Shown one piece after another: positions 1 through 10,300 of a stretch of 44,329 nucleotides of DNA. Each line of letters begins with the position of its first letter. Position 1 is the stretch's first letter. The DNA is from Blastocladiella britannica. Taxonomy: Eukaryota; Blastocladiomycota; Blastocladiomycetes; Blastocladiales; Blastocladiaceae. A program made the translations under genes and the position numbers. The DNA is taken from assembly GCA_025349905.2 (NCBI GenBank), contig MU624594.1, forward strand, positions 1 through 44,329, written 5' to 3'. The notes beneath the pieces are model-generated. The model saw nothing but the letters and a program-made list of their open reading frames with translations, did no database searches and had not been told where the DNA came from.

Positions 1-130
1 AACGGTAGAGAAGAATCGATAAGTTAGACAGGTTTAGGCGTTCATTGAACTTTAGAACCCGACCCTTGCTGTAGACTCCTCGAATTTCCATGACGTGGGG
101 TGTTCAGTTTGGGGCAAAATCCACATTATT

Positions 131-2675
131 TCAAACGCGACGACTCGACGACATCCGGCTCTGGTTGGCCTCGGCCTCGGCCTGCAGGCGCTGCACCAGA
201 TCAAGCTGCGCGTACAAGTCGGCCGACGTGTTGTCGATCCACTCGAGCGCGCGGAGATGCGTGTTGAGGATGGCGGTGATTTGGTCCATGGGCGAAGCGG
301 CCGTGACCGCCGCGCCGTCCACGCCGCCCGCATCGCCCGCGGCGGCGGCAACGCCCGTCCGCGCATTCACCTCCAGCACCAGCTCATCGAGGTTGTTGGC
401 GAGATCGTCGAGGTCGCCAGCGATTGCCGCCGCGCGCTCGTACGCGGCCTCGCGGTCCATGTCGACGGGCGTCGGCTCCGTGACCTTCTTGGCATAGTAC
501 TGCCCGACCACTTGCTCACACTCGGCCAGGGCCTCCTCGAACGTCTGCTGCTGGCCCTCAATGTACTGCAGCGCATCCTCAATCTGCTTTTGCGTCTCCG
601 TAAGCGCCATCGTCTGCGTGTACAGCTCGCCCACCGAGTTCATGGCCACCACTAGCTTCTCGTCCCACTCCATGATCTTCTTGGCCTGCTCCTTGAACTC
701 GCGCGTCTTGAGCTGCAATTCACGGTTCCACTTGTTGACCAGGTCGTCCAAGGTGCGCGAGTCGAGATCGGTCGGCAGGCCCTTGGGCGCAGGCGTGGGG
801 GCAACGGGCGTGGCGGTTGGGGCTGCTGCAACGGGCGTCGCCAGTGCAGCAGCGGCGGGGGCAGCCGATGCCGCGCCAAAAGTCGCGACGGGAGCCGCAA
901 CAGTGGTCGTGGGAGCTGCCGCCGGCGATGCCGCGGGCTTGGTCGGGGCACTCGTCAACGCACCAAAACCGCCTGCACCGCCACCAAGGGTTGGTACCTT
1001 GAAACCACCTGCAGCAGCGGCAGCAGGTGAAGCACCGACCAGTGCAGGCGCCGCCGGTGCTGTGGTGGCAGAAACAGTAGGCCCACCAAAATTGAAACCG
1101 GAAGCAGGGGGAGCCGAAGCAGCCGGAGCAGCAGGGGCAGGGGAGGTGGCGGGTGCACCAAATCCGGTAAATGCGGGCTGCGGGGGCTTGGACGGCGCTG
1201 GCGCAAGAGCCGCGGCGCTCGCAGTCCGCTTTCCATTGTTGGCGCCGGCTGGGGTGCCGAGATCTCCGAGTGACATGGGGCCGGGTGTTGCCTGAGACGC
1301 TGGGGCAGCGGCACCAAACGCGGACAGGGGCTTGGATGCGGGAGTGTTGGGCACGCCGCCGCCAAAGTTAAAGCCACCGGGCGCGGCGGCAGGAGCAGAC
1401 GCTGCAAGGGGAGCAGCAGCAGCAGCCGATGAAGCGGCGGGAGTCGTCGTCACACCAAAGCCTCCAAAGCTTAGCGCACCGGGGGCGCCGGCTGCAGGGG
1501 CGCCGGCTGCAGGGGCGCCGGCTGCAGGGGCGCCGAACGAGGGTGCTGCAGCGATGGTAGACGCAATCGCGGGTGGGGCTCCAAACATAGGCGCGGCCGG
1601 CGCAGCAGTCGACGCTGGCTTGCCAAACGCACCACCAAAGCCGCCGCCTCCAGCACCGAACGCCGGCGCGGCCGCAGGGGGAGGCGCAGCAGACGAAGCA
1701 GCACTTGACGTGGGGGTTGTGCCAAAAGCGCCAAAGGCGGGTGGGGCCGATGCAGCAGTGGACGACGCGGGAGCTCCAAAAGCTCCGAAACCGCCAGGCG
1801 CGGCGGTCGTCGGAGGCTTGCCAAATCCACCAAACCCGCCGGCGGCCGGTGCAGCCGCAGCTGTGGTTGCGGTAGGGGCGGCGGTTAAGCCATCAAACCC
1901 TCCGGGCTCGCCGGCAAATCCATTGCCAGCACCTGCACCACCACCAAAGATCGAAGCAGGTGCAGGCGCAGCAGCCGACGAGGCGGCCGGGGCGCCAGCA
2001 GCAGAGCCACCAAATGCGCCAAACGTTCCCGTAGCGGCTCCGCCCATGACGCCAAAGCCGCTGATCGGTGCAGTAGCCTGCACTCCAAAAGCAGGAGCAG
2101 CTGGAGCCGACGCGCTCGAGGAGGCCAGGGGCTGGCCAAACGATAAACCGCCGACAGGCTTTCCGCCGCCGCCGCCAAACCCACCAAATCCGCCCGGTGC
2201 GGCAGGCGCATCTCCCGCTGCTTTCGGGGCCGGGGTGGCCGGGGCGCCAAAGTTAAATGCACCCCCACCTCCACCAGGTGCACTGGTTGGGGCGGCACCA
2301 CCAAAGCCAAAACCGCCGCCAGGAGCAGCACCAGCGGTCGATGCAGGCGCACCAAAGCCGCCAAACCCACCGGGTGCGGGTGCAGTAGCACCAGATGCGG
2401 CAGGCTGAGCGCCAAAGCCGCCGAAGCCCGATCCGGCCGCGGGCTGGGACGTAGCGGCCGGGGCACCAAATTTAAAGGCGCCATTGCCGCCGCCGAAAGT
2501 AAAGGCTGTTGATTCATGTCCGTTCTTTAGTTTGGTTTATTGTTGATTGATTGGGCAGTCGGCCATTGAGCAAGCGGGTGCTCCGGAAGCAAGTGGAGGG
2601 AGCCGAGGAGTTCTTATACATATGTTAAATTTAAATGATCGCCGCGCACGCACCAGGTTTGGGCGGATTGGCCAT
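131..2675 (-). CDS. NSP1: FG-repeat nucleoporin, Nsp1/Nup62 family
   Basis: Central-channel component of the nuclear pore complex. Its FG repeats form the permeability barrier, and its C-terminal coiled coil assembles with other channel nucleoporins. Proposed exons are 2675-2654 and 2505-131 with an intron at 2506-2653 (GTGCGT...CAG), giving about 798 aa. The long frame has no ATG before its FG region, and the 22-nt first exon supplies one, giving a start reading MANPPKPAFTFGGG. About the first 560 residues are Ala/Gly/Pro-rich with scattered GFG, FGG and FGA repeats. The rest is a charged heptad-type segment ending near ILNTHLRALEWID, the conserved Nsp1/Nup62 C-terminal signature. The repeat region is unusually Ala-rich. 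Family assignment is firm; the first exon is inferred from frame and splice sites only. Confidence 0.85.
1482..1540 (-). repeat. 15-bp tandem repeat inside the nucleoporin
   Basis: About four near-perfect copies of a 15-bp unit (GGGCGCCGGCTGCAG on the plus strand) encode the pentapeptide AGAPA repeated within the FG-repeat region. It is an in-frame minisatellite, so copy-number change would alter spacer length without breaking the frame. Confidence 0.85.
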
Positions 2676-2838
2676 TATGTTGTTTTGCTCGTCGTTGTTG
2701 AATTCGTTTGAGTCGAAATTTTGAAAGAGAGAAATCATGTACTTTTATCAACAGCCTTGCATGGCCAGCCTGCCCCCGCTCCAAGTGACAAACGAGCGGT
2801 CACTTCAGTCAAGTCTTAAGGATGGTTAAAAAAAAAAG

Positions 2839-3691
2839 TCAAAGTAATGTCAAAGTCATGATTCCGTTGTGGATCGGCGGCGGAAGCTTCACCTCACCCG
2901 CCACGTCCACGATCGCCATGGACCACGAGAGGGCGGCGGCGATCTGCTTGCTCACTGGTCCCGGGAGCCGCGACTCGCGCGGACTCTGCGCGCTCCCCGT
3001 CGGCTTGCATGGATTGGGCGACGGTGGGGGCGTCCGAAAGTCGGTATCTTCATCTTCATCGTATAGATTGGCAACATAAGGATAGCTGCGCGTCGCTCGC
3101 TGATCTGGGCAAGAGCGAATGGCCTCGGCTTCGAGCTGGGACGCCGCAATGTAAATCTCTTGAACTTGAATGCCGCCGACTGGAGGTGATGTCTCATGGC
3201 ACACAATCAGCTGGGCCCTTGCCACTACCACTTGGCGCATCGCTGGATCCTGACTATATGATCCAATGGCCGCGAGCGTGGCTGGATCGAATGGGAGTGG
3301 TCGAAGTGCTTGGGGAATCACCAGCGAGCATGGCGGCCGCCACGACACCAGGTCGCGGAGCACACGCGCGCTTTCGAGGAGTACTGCAGTCTCGTCGTGG
3401 GACATTTTGAACTGGCTGTTGGTATATTCCTACGTTCGTTTAAACAGATTGCGATTAACACCTATCCAGGAGAAGCAACGAGAATGATCAAACGAGAACG
3501 CATACCTCAAATGTCTCGTAATCGCTGGCGTAGTGGTGATCTTCGGCAACCGTCAGCAATGCAAGCATCGCGGCACAGCGCCAATCTTCCGCCAGCCTGG
3601 TTGTGTTTGCGCGAGGATCAAAGTAACTCATTGCAATGCTCTCGAGGAAGATGAGGTGGTGGTTATGGCTGTTAATGGTGTTGGATTTCAT
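2839..3691 (-). CDS. Hypothetical protein, two exons
   Basis: I do not recognise the family. Proposed exons are 3691-3506 and 3411-2839, joined in phase 0 across an intron at 3412-3505 (GTATGC...CCAG), giving about 252 aa. The N-terminal half is helix-like and hydrophobic (RCAAMLALLTVAED, LLESARVLRDLVSW). The middle has an acidic stretch (NLYDEDEDTD) followed by a Pro/Ser-rich linker. No signal peptide or clear membrane segment is visible. The start is uncertain: a second in-frame ATG at 3631-3629 begins MSYFDPRAN, and further exons upstream cannot be excluded. It lies 163 bp upstream of the nucleoporin start on the same strand. The clean splice join and unbroken frame argue for a real gene. 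Confidence 0.5.
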
Positions 3692-4393
3692 TTTTTGGTT
3701 CGTTACTGGCTCTGGCTTTCAGATAGGACCAAGATCTGAAAGACCAAGAAATGTCAAGGGAGCGGGTGGGCATATTAAGGCAAAACCCAAGGATGAGGAG
3801 CCAAAAAGGATAACTGAAAAACTCTAGCCCAAAGCCCAAGGTTTTCCTGGCATGACAGCAACCCAATCTGATTCAGGATTGATGCGTGTATGCGTGTGCC
3901 ATTCCGCGCGGCGAGTTTTGGATGGCCAATGCTCAATTCACATTGACGTGTCCCTGACTGACATGGGTTAGCATGAAGCTGGAGTGAACCTTAATGGCGA
4001 TCAGTGATGTTGGATTTCGTTCACCATAAACTTGCCAATTTCAATCCCTTGAGATGTGAGAGTTTACAGCAAGATTGGCACTCGTTGACAGGGATCTGCT
4101 CGTTTTTCGGAAGTGTGTCGAGTCCGCTGCACTCACCTTTGCTGTTTCGGATCGAGGAGTCATCTCCGTTTGAAATAGACAACTTGGCCATTTCCGTGCT
4201 ATTGCTGTTCGACGCGCGTCACTGCCTGCCGTTGCATTGATGAGTGCTTTCTTCGTTCGCGAGGCGAAAGTTGGCGTGGCTGCGGCATCTGGGTACTCCA
4301 AAGTTAAAATGGAAAGATCCTACAAATACTCGTCGCATTCCCCACCATTTCCAGTATGCTCACCCGCTATCCAATCCAATACCAACAACAAAA
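3692..4393. other. Intergenic region between divergent genes
   Basis: About 700 bp of lower-GC sequence separate the hypothetical minus-strand gene from the secreted-protein gene on the plus strand. It presumably holds both promoters. The short open frames here lack codon bias, splice sites or recognisable domains. I see no convincing TATA box, RNA gene or repeat. Confidence 0.5.
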
Positions 4394-4960
4394 ATGACCA
4401 AGTCCATCTTCTCCACCCTTCTCGTGCTCGCCGCCTCGGTCATGATCGCTACCGCCGTCAACCAGGACGGCACCGGTGGCAAGCCCACGCCCCCCAACGG
4501 CCTTGTGCGCAACTTTAGCACCGGCGCCGACGGCAACTGGTCGACCGGCGAGATCAAGGTCACACTCGCAACCCCGGGTGTCCTGCGCGTGTGGGACGGT
4601 GGCTGCTTGGCGATGAGTACGAGGTCTCTGTGGACAACGTTGTTGTTGGTTCGTCTCAACTTTTTTTACCTGCGATCCGATCCAATCCGTCAATGATTCC
4701 AATTAACCCTATCAACAAAAATAACAAAAGGAACCACCAAGAACCTCGGCATTCCCGCCGCGTTTGACTGCGCCACGCTCAAGACCCCGCCCAGCGCCAA
4801 GTTCACCTGGGACAACTCTCGCGGCGAGTACTCGCTGACGGCCGGCGACCACACGCTCCAGTTCGTTGCCGTCAAGTCCACCTCTGACGGGCCCAGCTTC
4901 TTCTCGGTCACCGAGATCTCGCAACGCTGCGCCAAGCCCGTGCCGTACCACAAGGCTTAA
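4394..4960 (+). pseudogene. Small secreted protein with an apparent frameshift
   Basis: Begins with a clear signal peptide (hydrophobic core FSTLLVLAASVMIATA, likely cut near the Ala-Val junction). A beta-rich domain follows, resembling small secreted fungal proteins with an 'LxVxD..C.GDxFxV.dNG' core. Exons are 4394-4648 and 4731-4960, with an intron at 4649-4730 (GTTCGT...AAAAG). From about 4611 the conserved reading (GDEYEVSVDNVVVG) continues in the +2 frame, not the start frame. It then joins perfectly across the intron to TTKNLGIPAAFDC and ends at TAA 4958-4960. As written, the start frame runs into a stop in exon 2. One missing G in the TTGG run near 4608-4612 would explain it, as real mutation or assembly error. 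The intact product would be about 161 aa. Confidence 0.6.
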
Positions 4961-5005
4961 ATACGGTTGGGATTTTGGTAATTGAAAGGAAAATGAAATT
5001 GCACA

Positions 5006-7280
5006 TCAATAACCATCCGGAATCCCGCCCTTGCGATAATCGCTCACGGCCTCCAGCCGACCGTCAGAGAGCCTGGCAATGGCCTGAACCACCGATTCGT
5101 GGCGACCCGTTGGCAAAACAGTCACGTTGTGGTGCAGCAAAGCCAGCTGGGAGACAATGCCAGCCGGGAACCCTTCCTCGACCTCGCACCGGTCGGGGAA
5201 CAGCTGGTCGTGCAGGCGTGGCGCCGTGACGGCCGCGGTGACCGACCATCCAAACTCGAGGAAGTTGATCACGGTTTGGAACACGGCCGAGATGATGCGG
5301 CTGCCACCCGATCCGCCAACCACCAGGAGCACTTCACCGTCCTCCTCGATGATGGTTGGCGATGTACTCGACATGGGGCGCTTGAGAGGGCCTTTTCATT
5401 CAATTTGTCAGAATCAGAAAAAAAATGAAAAAGATAGAAAAATACCAATGTAGTTGGACGGCGATGGTGGTAGACCAAAAGCGTTCGAAAACCCGCGGAA
5501 CGAAAAGTCGTCCATTTGGTCGTTGAGAATGATACCCGTTGTCGGCTCCATGATCTGCGACCCGAAAATGAGGTTCACGGTCGTGGTGATGGCAACTGCC
5601 ATGCCATTCTCGTCCAGGACCGAAATGTGGGTGGTGCCGTGCGATGGCGCATTGTCGTACTTTGGGTTGTAGTGCTCGGGCGGGAAGGAAGTCGACTATG
5701 GGTATGTGGTTTGATTTGTCAGTATCCTGACTAAAGGATGAAAAGGAAAAACGCGTCTGTACGTCTGAAATGTTGCGACGAGCAGCAGCAGCCTCGTCCT
5801 TGGAAATGATTTCATCAAGGCGCTTGGCAATCGGAAGCTGTAAAATAGCGGGCAGTCAGCAGTAGAAGCTAAAATATAAAAGAATGAAATGAAATGAAAA
5901 AAAAACGAACATGGTCCGGATCGCCAAGCTCGGACCGGCGCGCAAAGCCGTAACGCAGCGCCTCCACCAGCCGATGATAGTTGACGGCCGAGGGTCCGTC
6001 GTGGAACCCGTACCGCTCGAGAATGTTGAGCATGTAAATGATAATGTGGCCTGCAGCCGGCGCCGGCGCCGAGAGCACCTTGCGTCCCTTGTACCACGCC
6101 GTCGCTGGCGCGCGCTCCACCGCGGTGTACTCGGCAAAGTCCTTTTCCGAAATGACGCCGCCATCGCTGCGAGCGGCAGCCACGAGCGCGGCACCAATGT
6201 CGCCCGAGTAGAACGGCTCAACACCCTCGGCGGCAATGCGTGCCAGAGTCTCGGCAAACACCGTGCGCTTGACCACGTCGCCCGCAACCACGAGCGTGCC
6301 CGTTGGCGCAAAGACCGAGCTCCAAACCTTGGACTTGAGGATCCACGACGCATGCGTGGCAAGGCGCACTGCAAGGGTCTGAGTCACCACAAACCCGTCG
6401 CGGTTGAGGGCCACCACCGGCGCGATAATGTGAGACCACGGCAGCTTTCCGTGGCGCTTGTGGGCCAGCTCAAATCCGCGCAGCTCGCCCGGTACTCCAA
6501 CCGCCAGTCCGCCAACCTGGGCGCGGCGGGCGTCGCCGTGGTACAGCGACTCGTTGATGGCGCGCGGCGCCGTTTCGCGGAAGTCAACCACAGTCGGCGC
6601 GTAGCCCGACTCGGTGGTGGGGCGAATGAGCATGAACCCGCCGCCGCCAATGCCCGAGGCAAAGCTGTGGATGGATCCGACGCTGTTATATTTCATTTTT
6701 CGCGTCAATTTCACATCACTTTCCATTTCATTTCACATTGAAAAAAAAAAATTGAAAATGGGCGTACCACAGCGCCGTTCCAATCGCAGCATCGACCGCG
6801 GATCCGCCAGTAGCAAGCAGATTCTTGCCAATGGTGGAGCACACGGGCACCTCCGAGGCAACGGCTGCGCGGCCAAAGATGCGAGGAGCATCTACCGACG
6901 ATGGGGAGAGCCAGGCAGCGCGCCGACCAGCAGCAGCGGCCGCAGTCTCCCCATGGCACGAGCTCGTGACCGACACAACGACTACTGGATAAATATCCGG
7001 TTGTTATTTCCCCCCATTCATGTTTTCGTGGATCCGTAAGGCGCGATGGCCAGTGCGATGAAAAAAAAAAACAATCAAGAAAAAAAAACGAACGGGTCGT
7101 GGCAAGGGCGGCCAGCGCAATTGCCGCAAATGCGCGCGTATGGCGGGTGCGACGCTTGGTCGCAAGGTCATCGTCGTTGTCGAGGGGCTCGCCTAGCTTG
7201 ATGCGAAAGTCGCCGAGCAGACCGCGCCCGGCCTCCATTTCGGCCAGGTCGTCAGTGGGTGCGGGGCGACGAGTGGTCAT
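5006..7280 (-). CDS. Gamma-glutamyltranspeptidase (glutathione hydrolase)
   Basis: Transfers or hydrolyses the gamma-glutamyl group of glutathione. It is an Ntn-hydrolase made as a proenzyme, normally on the vacuolar or cell-surface membrane in fungi. Exons: 7280-7094, 6984-6768, 6682-5911, 5837-5763, 5695-5446 and 5391-5006, about 628 aa, typical for the family. All joins keep frame. An N-terminal cytoplasmic tail is followed by one membrane anchor (AFAAIALAALATTLVVVSV), a type II topology. The core shows GSIHSFASGIGGGGFML and DFRETAP. The autoprocessing site is HGTTHISVLDENG, with Thr438 as the predicted nucleophile. The small subunit has VGGSGGSRII and PRLHDQLFPD. Two introns begin GTTCGT. 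The start lies only 84 nt past the ACC stop on the same strand. Confidence 0.93.
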
Positions 7281-7364
7281 GATATACGTTCACAGTGCAA
7301 CAATACGGGTAGGGATGTCGAAAGAGCGTGAGCCGATTGAGACCAAAAATGAAGAAAATTTTAT

Positions 7365-10300
7365 TCACTGCTGGAGGACAGCCGACAGCGCCGCAAAGGA
7401 CGCGAGCGCCGTGCCCGCATCGGCACCAGTACCACCACCCAGGAGCGACTGAGCAAGACCAGCAACCGCTGCCTGCGGCTTGTTGCGCAGGATCTTGGCC
7501 ACCACCGCGCTGAGATGCGCCGTCTCGAGCGCGTCGATCCGGGACCGCACCGCCACCGCCGTCACAGACTGCGGCGCGGTCGAGAACTCGCCCACCATCT
7601 CCAGCCACTCGGCAACCGCTTGGTCATTGGTGTCCCACTCGCCACCGTCGGCGGGGGCCGGCGCACCGGCAACCAGCGTGCCATTGGCCTCGGCAAACCA
7701 CGCGCGCATCAGCTTGTCCACGTCCGGCCGCGGCAGATCGGGCGACGCCGCCTTGATCTCGGCGCGCAGACGGTCCTCGGCCACACGGCGACGCACGCGC
7801 CAGTGGAAGAAACGGCGGGCCGAGCGCCACTCCAAAATGACGCGGATCGCACCCTTGGCCTTCATGCGCTCGGGCATGTCGTGCAAGTCGGCAAACTTGA
7901 GCGCCGCCTGGTGGTACGCCGGCAGCAGCGCCTCCTGACGCTCAACCAGACGCGTCTGCACCGTCTCGCGCTCGTCGTCGGACGAGTCATGGTCATTGTC
8001 GCTGCTGCTGCTCAACGAGTCGGACGACGTGGGCGCCGATGCACCAAGAGCGGCGGCGGCCGGGACCGACACGGCCGAGTCTGAGGGCGTGACAGTCGGC
8101 GGAGCCACAGCAGACTCAGTCGTCGGCTTGTTGAGTTTGCCCTTCCAGCGGCGGCAGTCAGCGTCCAGGCGCTCAATCGTTGACAGCATCTGCGGCTTGC
8201 GAAACTTGATCTCGACCATGCCTTCGGGCTCGAGCACGCCGCCGCGCGACGTCTTGTCGGCGTACATCTCCATGCCGCCATCCTGGTGAATCGACGGGTC
8301 CAGCACCACCCAGGCGCCGCCACGGAGCTCGCCGTGCGGGACAATGTACACAAAGACAGGGCACGGGTATGTGCGAAGCGCATCCACAATGTACGAGCCG
8401 TACTTGAGAACCGCGTCGTACATGTCGCGCTGACCACCCGAAAAACCGCGCCAGTTGGCGAAAATGATGAGCGGGAGGCCCTCTCGGCCCAGATCGCGAA
8501 TCGCCTGCGCCGTCTTGTACGCCGAGGCCGGGGTCCACACGCCCGGGGGCTCCATGACCGTCTGCTCCGACGACTCTGGGTTGGCCGGGTCCGCAGGCAC
8601 CACGCTGTCCACCACCCGCGTCTCCACGGCAATCGCGCCCAGCGGCACGCCGCCGAGACGGCCACGGCCCACCACGACCGTCTTAGACCAGCCGTCCATA
8701 GTCTCCATCCACGACCCGCGGTCAAAGAACCCACCGACCCACGCGCCAGTGGCCGCGTCCTCGTGGCCGTGGAGCATGTGGCGGGGATCGTACGGCTGCT
8801 TGGTCACCTCAAAGTCAATGTCGCGGTCCGCCTCATCCAGCACCGACTCGCGCCCGGCGCCACCCACAAGCGACGTGGGCGACGACGGCGACGACAGCAC
8901 CGAGGCATTGTTGTTGTTGTTGTTGCTATCACTGCCAACGGGGGTGGCAAGCGACTTGAGGATCGGCAGCGGCGCGCCGCGGTGCGCGGGCACGTAGCTC
9001 AGCCAGTGCACCAGCTGCGCCACGCCGTGCAGCGGGTCAACGCACGTCAGGTGGGACACGCCGTTGCGGTGCATGATCTGAATACCGCCGAGCTGCAGGT
9101 TGCTCGTGTAAACTTCGCGGCCGAGCACCTTGTTGAGCGCAGCGGCGCCTGTCAGGATAATGGGCTGGCCCTCGACCTGCACCGCACGCTGGCCCAAGCG
9201 CACGAGGTACGCGCCAATGCCGACCGAGCGGCAGGCAACCAGCGTAGCCGTGAAAATCTCGTCGTACGCGCGTGAGGTCTCGCCCGCAATCAGACCCGAG
9301 CCCATCAGGTTCTCGACACCCAAACCGTCCTTGGCGCCAATGATGGCCACCAGGCGCATCCGCTTCTCGCCCGTGGTCTCGTCCAGCTCGGGCTCGGCCA
9401 CCACGCTGTCTTTGAGACGCTCGTGGTCCTCGATCGTTAGGTATAGGTACTTGAAGCCCTGCGCCGCGTCCTTGTCGTTGATCCACGCAATGCGGAACGC
9501 ACCGAGCACCTCCTCGGCCAGGCCAATGCGGGCGCCCGAGTTGGCCGACACGTACAGGCGCGGGATGCCCAGCTCGCGTGCGTAGCGCGATGCGGCATTG
9601 AACACGTCGTCCTCGACGGGGCCAAACGAACCGATGGCAAAGGTAATGTCGTTGGCAATTACCACGATCTGGCGGCCCTTGGGGCACTCGGGCGTCTTCA
9701 TGTCCAGGACCCAAGCGACCATGCCGCACGTGTTGTTGCCAATGGGGCGGATGACCTTGCGCACCTGGCCGTCCTCGCCCAGCACCAGCTCGTGCGCCTC
9801 CACCAGCGCGCCGGCGGGCCGCTCTACGTGCGGATAGCGCGCCCACTGCTGCGCGAGCGCCTCGCGGAACAGGTCAACGTAGTCGTACACGTAGGTGGTG
9901 CCCATGACGTGCGCGCGGTAGCGCTTGGGCTGGACCATCTCCTTGTTCGGGTACGCGTGGTCGGCGGGCTGCAGGTGGTACTCGCCCTTGCCCGAGACTG
10001 CCGACGTGCCGTCCGTGTGCAGCACCATGCGGCCCGTGTGCTCGTCCAGCGACTCACGGTACCGCTCGGCCTTGATGACGCCCGACACGTTGGACACGTA
10101 GAAGCGGTAGGTGTTGGTCTTGGGTGCCGCCGACGCAAACTGCGAGTAGCCGCCCGTGTAGGGCTCCGACTCACCCGTGGGCGAGCACAGGAACCGAATC
10201 TCGGCCGAGGTGATGCGCAACTTCCAAAGCCGCTTGCCATGGCGCAGGAGAAACCCGGCAATCGAGTCCGAGACCTCGTCCACCGACACGGGGAGCTCGT

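Noticed and set aside
1332..2408. 358-aa Ala/Pro-rich plus-strand frame opposite the nucleoporin
   Set aside because: It is the mirror of the FG-repeat sequence. No domain or start context supports it, while the minus strand ends in a clear Nsp1 coiled coil.
4041..4301. Short overlapping frames on both strands upstream of the secreted-protein gene
   Set aside because: They are under 90 codons, with no codon bias, signal peptide or domain. They are consistent with chance.
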